From Nocardia sp. BMG111209 (GTDB lineage Bacteria; Actinomycetota; Actinomycetes; Mycobacteriales; Mycobacteriaceae), in assembly GCF_000381925.1 (NCBI RefSeq), contig NZ_KB907307.1, positions 4,836,001-4,900,000 on the forward strand: 64,000 bases of DNA, in the 5' to 3' direction. The position numbers and the translations under genes were made by a program. Below the pieces are notes generated by a model that was not told the DNA's origin, ran no database searches, and saw nothing but the letters and a program-made list of their open reading frames with translations. This document shows positions 9,522 to 17,931 of the stretch, in pieces; positions within the stretch are counted from its first letter, which is position 1, and every line of letters starts with the position of its first letter.

Positions 9522-9772
9522 GTCCGGAGACGATAGTCCGCCGACCCGGACCCGCGCAGCGCCGCGAGGACGCCCGGGAGTGCGCGCGCAGCGGCGGCGG
9601 AGAGAAATATCACTCCAAGTTACCCAGCGGTAGTACGACCCCGGGTGCGGCACACTGTTGGCCCGGAGGACAATTCGGTTATGCGAGCAGCGTCGTACGG
9701 ATCACGCCATGGCGATGCCGCTCGCCCGAACAACGAAGTTTGGCGGGACGGGGTCGTGGGTAAATGGCACGG

Positions 9773-10696
9773 ATGAGCGAGCCGAGTCCCTATGTGGAAT
9801 TCGACCGTAAACAGTGGCGCACGCTGCGGAAATCCACTCCTCTGGTACTCACCGAGGAAGAACTGACCGGTCTGCGCGGACTCGGCGAGCAGATCGACAT
9901 GGAAGAGGTGGCCGAGGTCTATCTGCCACTGGCCCGGCTCATCCATCTGCAGGTCGCGGCCCGGCAACGATTGTTCGCGGCGACCGCGACCTTCCTCGGC
10001 GAAACCCATCCCGACCACCAGGTACCGTTCGTGATCGGTATCGCGGGCAGCGTGGCCGTCGGCAAATCCACCACCGCGCGCGTGCTCCAGGCGCTGCTGG
10101 CCAGGTGGGAGCACCATCCCCGGGTGGACCTCATCACCACCGACGGATTCCTCTACCCCACAGCGGAATTGAACCGTCGCGGAATCATGCACCGCAAGGG
10201 TTTCCCGGAGAGTTACGACCGGCGCAAGTTGCTGCGCTTCGTCACCGAGGTGAAATCCGGTGCGGCCGAGGTGTGCGCACCGGTGTATTCACACATCCTG
10301 TACGACATCGTGCCGAATGATTTCCACTGCGTGCGGCAACCGGACATCCTCGTCGTCGAGGGGCTGAACGTACTGCAAACCGGACCGCGGCTCATGGTGT
10401 CGGATCTGTTCGATTTCTCGATCTATGTCGACGCGCGCATCGAGGATATCGAGCAGTGGTATATCAATCGTTTTCTCACACTGCGCAAAACGGCATTCTC
10501 GGATCCCAATTCGCACTTCCATCACTATGCGAAGCTGACCGACGACGAGGCGACCGCCACCGCACAGGAGATCTGGAACTCCACCAACCGGCCGAATCTG
10601 GTGGAGAACATTCTGCCCACCCGGCCGCGCGCGACCCTGGTGCTGCGCAAGGACGGCGATCACGCCATCAATCGAATCCGGTTGCGCAAGCTCTGA
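9773..10696 (+). CDS. coaA: Pantothenate kinase, type I
   Basis: About 307 aa. It phosphorylates pantothenate with ATP, the first and CoA-feedback-regulated step of coenzyme A synthesis. The P-loop [17 protein letters not shown] is near residue 91, followed by [10 protein letters not shown] and [16 protein letters not shown], all diagnostic of the bacterial CoaA type. ATG at 9773 ([12 protein letters not shown]) is chosen; ATG 9764 would add three residues. Convergent with the Z-prenyl synthase, only 8 nt apart. Confidence 0.95.
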   Translation: MSEPSPYVEFDRKQWRTLRKSTPLVLTEEELTGLRGLGEQIDMEEVAEVYLPLARLIHLQVAARQRLFAATATFLGETHPDHQVPFVIGIAGSVAVGKSTTARVLQALLARWEHHPRVDLITTDGFLYPTAELNRRGIMHRKGFPESYDRRKLLRFVTEVKSGAAEVCAPVYSHILYDIVPNDFHCVRQPDILVVEGLNVLQTGPRLMVSDLFDFSIYVDARIEDIEQWYINRFLTLRKTAFSDPNSHFHHYAKLTDDEATATAQEIWNSTNRPNLVENILPTRPRATLVLRKDGDHAINRIRLRKL

Positions 10697-10704
10697 ATCG
10701 GGGC

Positions 10705-11478
10705 TCAGATGCCGTACCGGCGGTGGCGGGCGGCGTAATCGCGCAGTGCGCGCAGGAAGTCCACCCGCCGGAACGCCGGCCAGTACGCCTCCGTGAACCA
10801 GATCTCCGAATATGCGCTCTGCCACAACAGGAATCCGGACAGCCGCTGCTCGCCGGAGGTGCGGATGACCAGATCCGGATCCGGCTGACCCGAGGTGTAC
10901 AGGTGCTGGCCGATGGCGTCGACGGTGATCGACTGCACCAGATCCTCACCGGTCTCCCCCGCGGCCATCTCCTGCCGCACCAGGGACCGCACCGCGTCGG
11001 CGATCTCCTGCCGTCCGCCGTATCCGATCGCGACGTTGACGTGCACGCCGCTGCGGCCGTGTGTCTCGGCCGCGGCCTTCTCCATCCGGCGCGCGATCTC
11101 GCCCGGCAGGCCGTCGAGCGAGCCCACGATGCGCACGCTCCAGTTCTTCTCCGGCGCGGACAACTCCTCGACCACGTCGGGGATCACCTCGAACAGGGTT
11201 TCCAGCTCGTCCGGCGCGCGGCGCAGATTCTCGGTGGACAGCAGGTAGACGGTGACCAGTTCGATGCCCTCGGCATGACACCAGTCCACCAGTTCGGCGA
11301 TCTTCAGCGCGCCGACCCGATGGCCGTGCGCGACATCGGTGAAGCCGTTCTCGCGGGCCCAGCGCCGGTTGCCGTCGCAGACCACCGCGACGTGCCGGGG
11401 GTGCTGCCGGCCGGCGAGTTGTTTCGACAGCCGCGTCTCGTAGACGCGATAGGGCAGCAGCCGCAGCCTGGCCTTCAC
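10705..11478 (-). CDS. Short-chain Z-isoprenyl diphosphate synthase (UppS family)
   Basis: 257 aa. Cis-prenyltransferase with the catalytic Asp in VVCDGNRRWARENG (D35), the VYLLSTENLRR block, GYGGRQEIADAV, and the C-terminal SGEQRLSGFLLWQSAYSEIWF. It resembles the mycobacterial Rv1086 type, which makes omega,E,Z-farnesyl diphosphate as primer for decaprenyl phosphate synthesis; another paralogue would elongate it. Start GTG 11478 (MKARLRLLPYRVYETRL). The neighbour hemolysin III is divergent, the same pairing as Rv1086/Rv1085c. Confidence 0.9.
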   Translation of the reverse strand: MKARLRLLPYRVYETRLSKQLAGRQHPRHVAVVCDGNRRWARENGFTDVAHGHRVGALKIAELVDWCHAEGIELVTVYLLSTENLRRAPDELETLFEVIPDVVEELSAPEKNWSVRIVGSLDGLPGEIARRMEKAAAETHGRSGVHVNVAIGYGGRQEIADAVRSLVRQEMAAGETGEDLVQSITVDAIGQHLYTSGQPDPDLVIRTSGEQRLSGFLLWQSAYSEIWFTEAYWPAFRRVDFLRALRDYAARHRRYGI

Positions 11479-11801
11479 GCCGCGCCCCCGCTCATCGACC
11501 GCTCCGGGTTCGGCTTCGGGCGCCTCGGCTGTCCGTCACAGATGCTCGACCGCCTCTCCGCATTGTCCATACTCGTCCGCCTCTGCGCGATGCTGGTTCA
11601 CCTCTCCGCGAGTTCGGCCGCACGAGTCGGAGCCGCGGTGGCTGGCACAGGTCATACCCTAGTGCGGCCGGACCGGCAGGTTCCAGGGAAGGCACCCGTG
11701 TACTCCCACCAAATCAGCCGTGGCCCGCCGGGTGCAAGTCGGGCGGGGCACAGCGACATCGGCGCCTCGCCGGGGCGCGCGGGCGGTACAGTGACGAAGC
11801 A
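11479..11801. other. Intergenic region between Z-prenyl synthase and hemolysin III
   Basis: About 320 bp. I see no supported gene; short frames here lack ribosome sites. It should hold the promoters of the two divergent genes. The palindrome at its right edge is listed separately. Confidence 0.5.
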
Positions 11802-11821
11802 AACCTACGGAACCGTAGGTT
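11802..11821. promoter_or_regulatory. Perfect palindrome, likely TetR-type operator for hemolysin III
   Basis: AACCTACGGAACCGTAGGTT: two perfect 9-bp arms around AA, ending 17 nt before the GTG start of the hemolysin III gene and just upstream of its ribosome site. This size and symmetry fit a TetR-family operator. The cognate regulator is not in the immediate neighbourhood. Confidence 0.65.
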
Positions 11822-11838
11822 ACTCGGGAGGTAAGTAC

Positions 11839-12525
11839 GTGTCCGTGGACGAGGGGCCGGTGACCGGGGTGCCGGCGGCCGTCGAAGCCGTGGTCAGACC
11901 GCTGATGCGGGGATGGATCCACACCTATGCCGTCGGATTCGCGGCGGTCGCGGGGATCGTGCTGGTCTCCGTCGCGGCCACGCGATCGACGCTGGCCGGT
12001 TGGTCGACACTGGTGTACGCGCTGACGGTGTGCGGCGTGTTCGGGGTGAGCGCCACCTATCACCGGGTCACCTGGCGCAGCGACCGCACCCGGATGCGGA
12101 TGAAACGCGCCGACCATTCGATGATCTTCCTGTTCATCGCGGGCAGCTACACCCCGTTCGCGCTGCTGGGCCTGCCCCGGCAGTCCGGCGTGACCCTGCT
12201 GACCGTGGTGTGGATCGGCGCGGTGGCCGGGGTGGGCCTGAAACTGCTGTGGCCGACCGCGCCACGCTGGGTGGGGGTGCCGCTGTATCTGCTGCTCGGC
12301 TGGGCGATCGTGCCGGTGGCGGCCACGCTCACGCACCGGGTCGGGGTGACGCCGATGGTGTTGCTGCTCGTCGGCGGGATCGCCTACAGCGTCGGCGCGA
12401 TCCTGTACGCGGCCAAATGGCCCGATCCCTGGCCCCGGGTCTTCGGTCATCACGAGTTCTTCCATGCGGCAACGGTTCTCGCGGCCATATGTCACTACGT
12501 GGCGGTGTGGCTGGTACTACCGTAG
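11839..12525 (+). CDS. Hemolysin III / PAQR-like seven-TM membrane protein
   Basis: 228 aa with about seven hydrophobic segments. Family features are SATYHRVTWRS near residue 72, KRADHSMIFLFIAGSYTPF near residue 90, and FGHHEFFHAATVLAAICHY near the C-terminus; the conserved His/Asp set suggests a metal site as in PAQR receptors (hydrolase activity is only inferred). Start GTG 11839 with GGGAGG 6 nt upstream; the open frame continues far upstream but lies over the opposite-strand prenyl synthase. Six nt separate it from the adenylate cyclase, so the two are probably co-transcribed under the palindrome just upstream. Confidence 0.85.
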   Translation: MSVDEGPVTGVPAAVEAVVRPLMRGWIHTYAVGFAAVAGIVLVSVAATRSTLAGWSTLVYALTVCGVFGVSATYHRVTWRSDRTRMRMKRADHSMIFLFIAGSYTPFALLGLPRQSGVTLLTVVWIGAVAGVGLKLLWPTAPRWVGVPLYLLLGWAIVPVAATLTHRVGVTPMVLLLVGGIAYSVGAILYAAKWPDPWPRVFGHHEFFHAATVLAAICHYVAVWLVLP

Positions 12526-12531
12526 ACGCTC

Positions 12532-14181
12532 ATGGGCCGGCTGATTCTGTGGGCGCTGCGGGCACGCTGGGGCCTGTCGGCGGTGGTGATGGCCTGCAAC
12601 CTCAGCGGCCTCGGCGTGATCGTCAGCGAATTGTGGCTCAGCGGTTTCCTCGGCCGGATGGGCGCGGACTGGATGTCGGCGGTGTCGCGGATCGCGATCT
12701 ATCCGACGCTGGGCGCGCTGGCCGGGATCGTGCTGGCCGTCCGGGACCGGGACCACTACTTCGGCTGGCTCGACGCCCACCGCGGGCCGGGCCCGGTGGA
12801 GGCCCGGCGGCTGCTGCAACTGCCGATCGCGATCACCGCACGGGCACTGGCGATCTGGCTGCCGGGCGTGATCATCGCGGGCATCCTGTTCGCCCACGAG
12901 ATCGACCGCCGGGCGCTGCCCACCGTGCTCGGTATGTTCACCCTCGGCGCGTTCGAATCGGCCGGGCTGACCTTCCTGATCGTCGACCGGATGATCCGGC
13001 CGACCATTCCCGCGGTGGCCGCGGTACTCGGCCCCGCCATGCACTGGAGCGCCACCGTGCTGAACCGCGTGGTGGTGTCGTGGATCGTATCGGCGGCCGT
13101 GCCGATGCTGGGCCTGATCACGGTGCTGTCCGATGCCGAATCCGGTACCGCGGAACGGGTCCGCACCGGCATCTATCTGGCGTGCATCAGTATCGCGGTC
13201 GGCGCGCTGGCGACGTCGGCCCTCGCGCTGGCCGTCGCCGAACCGCTGCGGCTGCTGCGCCGCGCAGTGGACCGGGTGGCGCACGGCGACCTCGACGTCG
13301 AGGTCCCGATCGGCAGCACCAGCGAGATCGGCCGCCTGGAACACTCGGTGAACGAACTGGTGGCGAATCTCCGTGAGCGCGAACGCATGCGGGACGTGTT
13401 CGGCCGCCACGTCGGCCCGCAGGTGGCCGCCCGAGCCCTCGCCGGCGGCGCCGACCTCACCGGCGACCTGCGCGAGGTGACCACCCTGTTCGTCGACGTG
13501 ACCGGATCGGTGCAGATGTCCACCGGCCTGCCGCCCCGCGAATTCGTCGCCACGCTGAACCGGCTCCTGTCGACGGTGGTCGCCGCCACCGAGGAGAACG
13601 GCGGCCTGGTCAACAAATTCGAGGGCGACGCCGCACTGTGCATCTTCGGCGCACCGATTCCCATGGCGGACAACGCGACTCCCGCGCTGCGCGCCGCCCG
13701 CCGGATCCGCGACGAGGTGATCGCGGCGGCCGAACTCGACATCGGGATCGGCGTGGCGCGGGGTCTGGTGTTCGCCGGGGACGTCGGCACCGACACCCGC
13801 CTGGAGTTCACCGTGATCGGCGACGCGGTCAACGAGGCGGCCCGGCTCACCACCGAGGCGAAACGGGTGCCGCGCCGAATCCTGGTGAGCCAGGACGTGA
13901 TCGAGGCCGCCACCGCTGCCGAGGGCACGAATTGGCAACGGTACGAGACCATCCAGCTCCGCGGGCGGCCCGCGCCGACCTACTGCTGGACCGATGTGCC
14001 GGTGGAGTTGCCCGATGTCGGGACCGATTCCGCCGGTGCTGCGGGTGTTCCCGTCGCCGCCACAACCGATTTCGTCACCGCGTCGGCCGAAATCGACATC
14101 GCCGACCGGGCCGCTGTCGACATCCGGCCGATCCTGGAGACCGGCGACGGGTCGGCGCCGCAGCCGGGCCGGGCACCGTAG
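12532..14181 (+). CDS. Membrane-anchored class III adenylate cyclase with HAMP domain
   Basis: 549 aa: about six transmembrane helices (residues 1-235), HAMP (about 236-285), and a class III cyclase domain (about 300-490) with a ~60-residue tail. All canonical catalytic residues are visible: metal Asp D322 (LFVDVTGS) and D366, adenine-specifying K362 (NKFEGD) and D431 (GDAVNEAARL), and transition-state N434 and R438. It should therefore form cAMP from ATP at the inner membrane face, like the mycobacterial Rv1318c-Rv1320c/Rv3645 group. It lies 6 nt after hemolysin III, probably in one operon. A CRP-type site elsewhere in the window (28127) could respond to its product. Confidence 0.9.
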   Translation: MGRLILWALRARWGLSAVVMACNLSGLGVIVSELWLSGFLGRMGADWMSAVSRIAIYPTLGALAGIVLAVRDRDHYFGWLDAHRGPGPVEARRLLQLPIAITARALAIWLPGVIIAGILFAHEIDRRALPTVLGMFTLGAFESAGLTFLIVDRMIRPTIPAVAAVLGPAMHWSATVLNRVVVSWIVSAAVPMLGLITVLSDAESGTAERVRTGIYLACISIAVGALATSALALAVAEPLRLLRRAVDRVAHGDLDVEVPIGSTSEIGRLEHSVNELVANLRERERMRDVFGRHVGPQVAARALAGGADLTGDLREVTTLFVDVTGSVQMSTGLPPREFVATLNRLLSTVVAATEENGGLVNKFEGDAALCIFGAPIPMADNATPALRAARRIRDEVIAAAELDIGIGVARGLVFAGDVGTDTRLEFTVIGDAVNEAARLTTEAKRVPRRILVSQDVIEAATAAEGTNWQRYETIQLRGRPAPTYCWTDVPVELPDVGTDSAGAAGVPVAATTDFVTASAEIDIADRAAVDIRPILETGDGSAPQPGRAP

Positions 14182-14195
14182 TACCCGGCCCGGCT
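14162..14195. terminator. Bidirectional terminator overlapping the cyclase stop codon
   Basis: Stem of 12 bp (AGCCGGGCCGGG / CCCGGCCCGGCT) with a 10-nt loop, lying between the convergent cyclase and infA-like genes. The cyclase stop codon is in the loop. Confidence 0.65.
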
Positions 14196-14200
14196 CACCG

Positions 14201-14434
14201 TTACGTGCGGTACCGGAACAGGATTCGGCCGCGGGCGAGGTCGTAGGGGCTCAGCTCCACGAGCACCCGGTCCTGCGGCAGGATCTTGATGTAGTTCTTC
14301 CGGATCTTCCCGCTGATGTGCGCGAGTACCGTGTGCCCGTTGGGGAGTTCCACCCGGAAGGTGGCGTTGCGCAGGCACTCGACGACGGTGCCCTCGATCT
14401 CGATACCTTTGCCGTTGTTCATCCGATCGCTCAT
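14201..14434 (-). CDS. infA: Translation initiation factor IF-1 paralogue
   Basis: 77 aa, a single OB-fold. It carries the near-invariant IF-1 core: [36 protein letters not shown], and [16 protein letters not shown]-1 sits in the 30S A site with IF-2 and IF-3. The usual infA lies in the ribosomal cluster beside rpmJ and rpsM; here it stands alone, coupled to a GNAT gene by a 4-nt ATGA overlap (14431-14434). This is therefore probably a second, conditional IF-1. The N-terminus ([15 protein letters not shown]) is slightly longer than normal; an internal ATG at 14422 is possible. Confidence 0.9.
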   Translation of the reverse strand: MSDRMNNGKGIEIEGTVVECLRNATFRVELPNGHTVLAHISGKIRKNYIKILPQDRVLVELSPYDLARGRILFRYRT

Positions 14435-15213
14435 CGCAGCACCAACTCCAGGTTGCTGCCCGCACGACCGCCGCCGATGCCGTCGAACAGCCCGAGAGTG
14501 GCGGTGTCGGCGGCGTTCACATATGCCGACACCGTCGCGATCCCGGACCGGTGCAGTGCGCCGAGCACCTCGGTGAGCAGGGCTCGGGCGATGCCGCGGC
14601 GGCGATGATCGACGCGCACGCCGACGAACTCGATCCGGGCATGCCGGCGGCGCATCCCGATCCGGAGCAGGCCGACGTAGCCGCCCGATCCGACCGCGAC
14701 CGCATACCGTGCCGGATCGACCGGCACCCGCCCGTCCGGGCAGGCGACGATCTCGACCGGCACGAAACCACCGGCCCCGGCCTCGATCTCGGCGCGAATC
14801 GTGTCGTCCGCCAGCCGGAGTGGTTCTGCTCGCGCCGCGCCGAGCGGCAGGATCGTCACCTCCTCAGGAATCGGCGCCTTGTCGAGACCGCCGGTGGACA
14901 GGAAGTATTCCCACTCCCGGCGGCCGATAGCGAAACCCGCTCGCTCCCAGGCGATTCGCAGTGCGGTGTCGACCTCGTCGACCACCGTGTACAGCGGCGC
15001 GGGCAGATTCGGCAGCATCGCCGCGGCCAGTTCGTCGAAAACCGGCTCGTGCCATGCGTCGATGCTGAGGAAGATCCGGCCGTCGGGCCGCTGTGTGGCC
15101 TCGCCTCGGCCGACCACTCGGTCGTCGGCCACCGCGTGCCATTGTGTTTCCGCAACTCGGGTGATCGTTGCGGTGGGTTCACCCGTACCGGGTGTGAATG
15201 GTGTGAAAGTCAT
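14431..15213 (-). CDS. GNAT family N-acetyltransferase, two-domain
   Basis: 260 aa. The C-terminal GNAT domain (about residues 165-258) shows the acetyl-CoA binding strand and loop [21 protein letters not shown] and the following [25 protein letters not shown]; the N-terminal ~130 residues are a degenerate second GNAT-like or substrate-binding half. Substrate unknown; actinobacterial relatives include antibiotic- and peptide-acetylating enzymes. The start ATG 15213 lies in a leader hairpin arm and follows a short leader ORF, an arrangement typical of ribosome-sensing control. The stop overlaps the infA start by 4 nt, so the two are made together. Confidence 0.8.
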   Translation of the reverse strand: MTFTPFTPGTGEPTATITRVAETQWHAVADDRVVGRGEATQRPDGRIFLSIDAWHEPVFDELAAAMLPNLPAPLYTVVDEVDTALRIAWERAGFAIGRREWEYFLSTGGLDKAPIPEEVTILPLGAARAEPLRLADDTIRAEIEAGAGGFVPVEIVACPDGRVPVDPARYAVAVGSGGYVGLLRIGMRRRHARIEFVGVRVDHRRRGIARALLTEVLGALHRSGIATVSAYVNAADTATLGLFDGIGGGRAGSNLELVLR

Positions 15214-15217
15214 CGGT

Positions 15218-15263
15218 CGTCGCCTTTCGGGATTGCCTTGCTGTGCAGGCGCTCCCGGCGACG
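15218..15263 (-). promoter_or_regulatory. Attenuator hairpin sequestering the GNAT ribosome site
   Basis: On the minus strand CGTCGCC just after the leader stop codon pairs with GGCGACG just before the GNAT ATG (15257-15263 with 15218-15224), enclosing further stems GGGA/TCCC and GCCT/AGGC. The purine-rich AAAGG ribosome site of the GNAT gene lies at the base of this stem. A ribosome stalled on the leader ORF would disturb it. Confidence 0.55.
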
Positions 15264-15264
15264 G

Positions 15265-15324
15265 CTAGATCGTTCGCCCGACCGTGATGACGAGAGGGAG
15301 GCCCCACATGCTCATAGTGTTCAC
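15265..15324 (-). CDS. Leader peptide, 19 aa, upstream of GNAT-infA
   Basis: GTG start at 15324, TAG stop at 15265-15267; product MNTMSMWGLPLVITVGRTI. It is preceded by AAGGAGGTGA (15330-15339), a full complement to the 16S anti-Shine-Dalgarno end, with 8 nt spacing. It lies 51 nt upstream of the GNAT ATG, and the sequence after its stop folds with the GNAT start region. The layout (promoter, very strong ribosome site, tiny hydrophobic peptide, hairpin, resistance-like gene) is that of translation-attenuation leaders. No known leader family is recognised. Confidence 0.6.
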   Translation of the reverse strand: MNTMSMWGLPLVITVGRTI

Positions 15325-15362
15325 GGGTCTCACCTCCTTGCCGAATGTCACGGTTCCCGGAC

Positions 15363-15399
15363 AGTATCAGTCGGCCCGCCGTTCCCGCCAACCCTTTTT
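15363..15399 (-). promoter_or_regulatory. Promoter of the leader-GNAT-infA unit, WhiB7-like layout
   Basis: Minus strand: -35 TTGGCG (15386-15391) and -10 GATACT (15363-15368) with exactly 17 bp spacing. An A5 run (15395-15399) lies 3 bp upstream of the -35. A short A/T tract at that position is the recognition feature of WhiB7-dependent promoters in mycobacteria. WhiB7 control is an inference from one sequence. Confidence 0.5.
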
Positions 15400-15420
15400 C
15401 GATGACCGCCCCCCGCCCCC

Positions 15421-15452
15421 CGACCGCCGACCGCCGACCGCCGACCGCCGAC
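15421..15452. repeat. Heptanucleotide tandem repeat
   Basis: Four perfect copies of CGACCGC plus a partial fifth, next to a C-rich run. It lies between the DUF255 gene and the GNAT leader promoter. It is the type of unit that changes copy number by slippage. Confidence 0.8.
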
Positions 15453-15505
15453 GAGACCTTCCGCCCATCGCACTCCACAGTGACGGGCGGACCCGTGAGT
15501 TCCGA

Positions 15506-17560
15506 TCAGCGAACCGAATCGAGTGCGGCGATCAACGCCTCCGGATCGGTGGTCGGAAGATCGCACACCGTGCCGTGGCAGACGTAGGCGGCGGGGCGCC
15601 CCGTGACCGGCGGCCGATCGACCAACAGCGGGCTCGAATTCTCCGATCCGGCAAGCACTGCCGAGCCGCCGGGAGCGAATTGCCTTGCCGCGGTGAGTAG
15701 TTCGCTCGCATCCGCGTCGGCGGGCAGGGCAACCGCCACCTGGATCGGCCCGGCCAGCGCCGCCTCGGCGACGGCCAGCCAGTGACCACCGGAACGCGGG
15801 GCCCGGGCCAGCACGATCGCGCCCCGGGCGAGGGTGGCGTCGGCCAGCACCCGGTACCGTCCGGCCCGCTCCGGCCCGGTGAGCACCGAGGCGGTCAACA
15901 GCGCCTCGGCGAGTGCGGAGGCACCGGCCGGCGTGGCACCGTCGAACGGGTCACGCGGCCGGGTGACCAGCGATTCGGCATCGGCGGCGGTATCGAACCA
16001 ACTGCCCGACTGCGCCGAATCGGCGAACAGATCGATCGCGGCGTCGAGCAGGCGCTCGGCAGGACCGAGCCATTGCGGATCACCGGTGGCCTGGTACAGC
16101 GCGAGCAGCCCCGTGGTCAGCCACGCGTAATCCTCCAGCACACCCGGGGCCGCACCGGCCACACCGCCCAACGAGGCCCGCACCACCCGATCGTCCGTGA
16201 CATGTTCGGCCAGCAGGTACCGGGCACAGCGCACAGCCGCCTCGACCCACTCCGAATGTCCCAGTGCCGCACCGGCTTCGGCGAGCGCGGTGATCGCGAT
16301 CCCGTTCCAGGCGGTCACCACCTTGTCGTCCCGCTCCGGCTGTGGGCGCCGATCGCGAACATCCCGCAGCCGCAACCGAATCCGTTCCAAATGCGCCGGA
16401 TCCTCCGGATCCCGGTACCGGGTGAGCACCGAGGTCCCGTGTTCGAAGGTGCCCGAGGCGGTCACATTGAAAAATGCCGCAGCCCAATCACCGTCGTCTA
16501 CACCGAGCGTTTCCCGCAACTGCTCCGGAGTCCACACATAGGTGGCCCCCTCGACACCGGCCGCACCCGCCTCGACATGCGTATCGGCATCGAAAGCGGA
16601 GGCAAACCCACCCTCGGCGGTACCAAGATCATCGATCAGGAATCGAGCCGTCTCGGCCGCGACCCGCGCGGACGACGAAACCATCTGCCCCACTGTTACA
16701 TTCGAGAACCGCCGAGCGAGATGCCCGTACACACGCAGCAATTGCGCATTGTCGTACAACATCTTCTCGAAATGCGGTACCACCCACGAAGCATCGACCG
16801 AATACCGCGCGAACCCACCGCGCAACTGATCGTAGATACCACCCCGGGCCATCGCCTCGGCAGTCAGCGCCGTCACCGCGAGCGCCTGCTCGTCACCGGT
16901 CCGCTCGACATGCCGCAACAACCCCTCCAGCAACGCGGACGGCGGAAACTTCGGCGCCCCACCGAATCCCCCGTTGTGCGAATCGACATCCCGAACCACC
17001 AGGGCCACAGCCTGATCCAGCAGTTCGGATGTCACGGTCGCATCGGTCTCCGGCAACCCGTCGGCCTGCGCCCGCAACGCATCGACCACCTGCGCCGCCG
17101 CCTGGTCCACCTCACCCCGCCGATCCCGCCAGGTCTCCGTCACGGCGTCGAGCAACTGCGTGAACGAGGGCATCCCCCCACGCGCCACCTTCGGATAATA
17201 GGTACCGCAGTAGAACGGCTCCCCCGCCGGCGTGAGGAAACACGTCATCGGCCACCCACCCTGCCCGGTCATGGCAACGGTCGCCGCCATGTACACCGCA
17301 TCCAGATCGGGCCGCTCCTCGCGATCCACCTTCACGCACACGAAGTTCGCGTTCATCACCGCCGCAGTCGCCTCATCCTCGAACGACTCGTGCGCCATCA
17401 CATGACACCAGTGACAACTCGCATACCCCACGGACAGCAGAATCGGCACATCCCGCTCCACCGCCTCCGCCAGCGCCTCGGCATCCCACTGCCGCCAGTC
17501 GACCGGGTTTTCGGCGTGCTGGCGCAGATAAGGCGAGGTCGCACTGGTCAAATGGTTCAC
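15506..17560 (-). CDS. Thioredoxin-fold DUF255 (YyaL / SSP411-type) protein
   Basis: 684 aa. The N-terminal domain is a thioredoxin-like fold with the CxxC pair C49-H-W-C52 (GYASCHWCHVMAHESFED) and the family start NHLTSATSPYLRQHAENPVDW. The remainder is an alpha/alpha toroid typical of N-acylglucosamine-epimerase-like or glycosidase-like domains. Biochemical role unknown. Start GTG 17560. The mycobacterial orthologue (Rv1084) sits between mca-Rv1083 and hemolysin III; here a toxin-antitoxin island and an MFS gene have come between. A decayed copy of its CxxC region lies at 18990-19075. Confidence 0.9.
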   Translation of the reverse strand: MNHLTSATSPYLRQHAENPVDWRQWDAEALAEAVERDVPILLSVGYASCHWCHVMAHESFEDEATAAVMNANFVCVKVDREERPDLDAVYMAATVAMTGQGGWPMTCFLTPAGEPFYCGTYYPKVARGGMPSFTQLLDAVTETWRDRRGEVDQAAAQVVDALRAQADGLPETDATVTSELLDQAVALVVRDVDSHNGGFGGAPKFPPSALLEGLLRHVERTGDEQALAVTALTAEAMARGGIYDQLRGGFARYSVDASWVVPHFEKMLYDNAQLLRVYGHLARRFSNVTVGQMVSSSARVAAETARFLIDDLGTAEGGFASAFDADTHVEAGAAGVEGATYVWTPEQLRETLGVDDGDWAAAFFNVTASGTFEHGTSVLTRYRDPEDPAHLERIRLRLRDVRDRRPQPERDDKVVTAWNGIAITALAEAGAALGHSEWVEAAVRCARYLLAEHVTDDRVVRASLGGVAGAAPGVLEDYAWLTTGLLALYQATGDPQWLGPAERLLDAAIDLFADSAQSGSWFDTAADAESLVTRPRDPFDGATPAGASALAEALLTASVLTGPERAGRYRVLADATLARGAIVLARAPRSGGHWLAVAEAALAGPIQVAVALPADADASELLTAARQFAPGGSAVLAGSENSSPLLVDRPPVTGRPAAYVCHGTVCDLPTTDPEALIAALDSVR

Positions 17561-17931
17561 CCTGCCAGCCTCCCATACTCATGAGAGATGCACCGCTGAG
17601 GCCGAGCGAGACTTGTCCGAGCGGCGCAGCCCGAAGCAGATGCCGACAGGTCGTGCCAACCGGTGTTCATCACCGGCCTCGTGTTTCAGAAATGACCTCA
17701 ACTTGTGGTCCGGAGGATATCGCACACGACCCCTGCCGACCGGAGCCGAACTATTGAAGTCACATGCAGTAATCGACGATGTGTCCGATTCCTTGGAAAT
17801 AGCCGCCATCGAGCCGGTTAATGGCCGACGATGTATAAAAGAAATTCTACTCAGATCAGCCGAAAAACTCCGGCAGCCGAGCATACACCGGATGCGACAT
17901 AACACGCCGCATCGAAGCAATTGATGACTGT
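17561..17931. other. Gene-poor stretch of lower GC bordering the toxin-antitoxin module
   Basis: About 370 bp without a supported gene. Frames exist on both strands, but none has a ribosome site or recognisable product. From about 17750 the sequence is A/T-richer than its surroundings, suggesting transferred or decaying DNA. Confidence 0.5.

Noticed and set aside
10456..12525. Very long N-terminal extension of hemolysin III
   Set aside because: It lies over coaA and the opposite-strand prenyl synthase; the GTG at 11839 has a good ribosome site and starts the conserved sequence.
15421..15452. CRISPR-like repeats
   Set aside because: Units are only 7 bp, contiguous and without spacers; no cas genes in the window.
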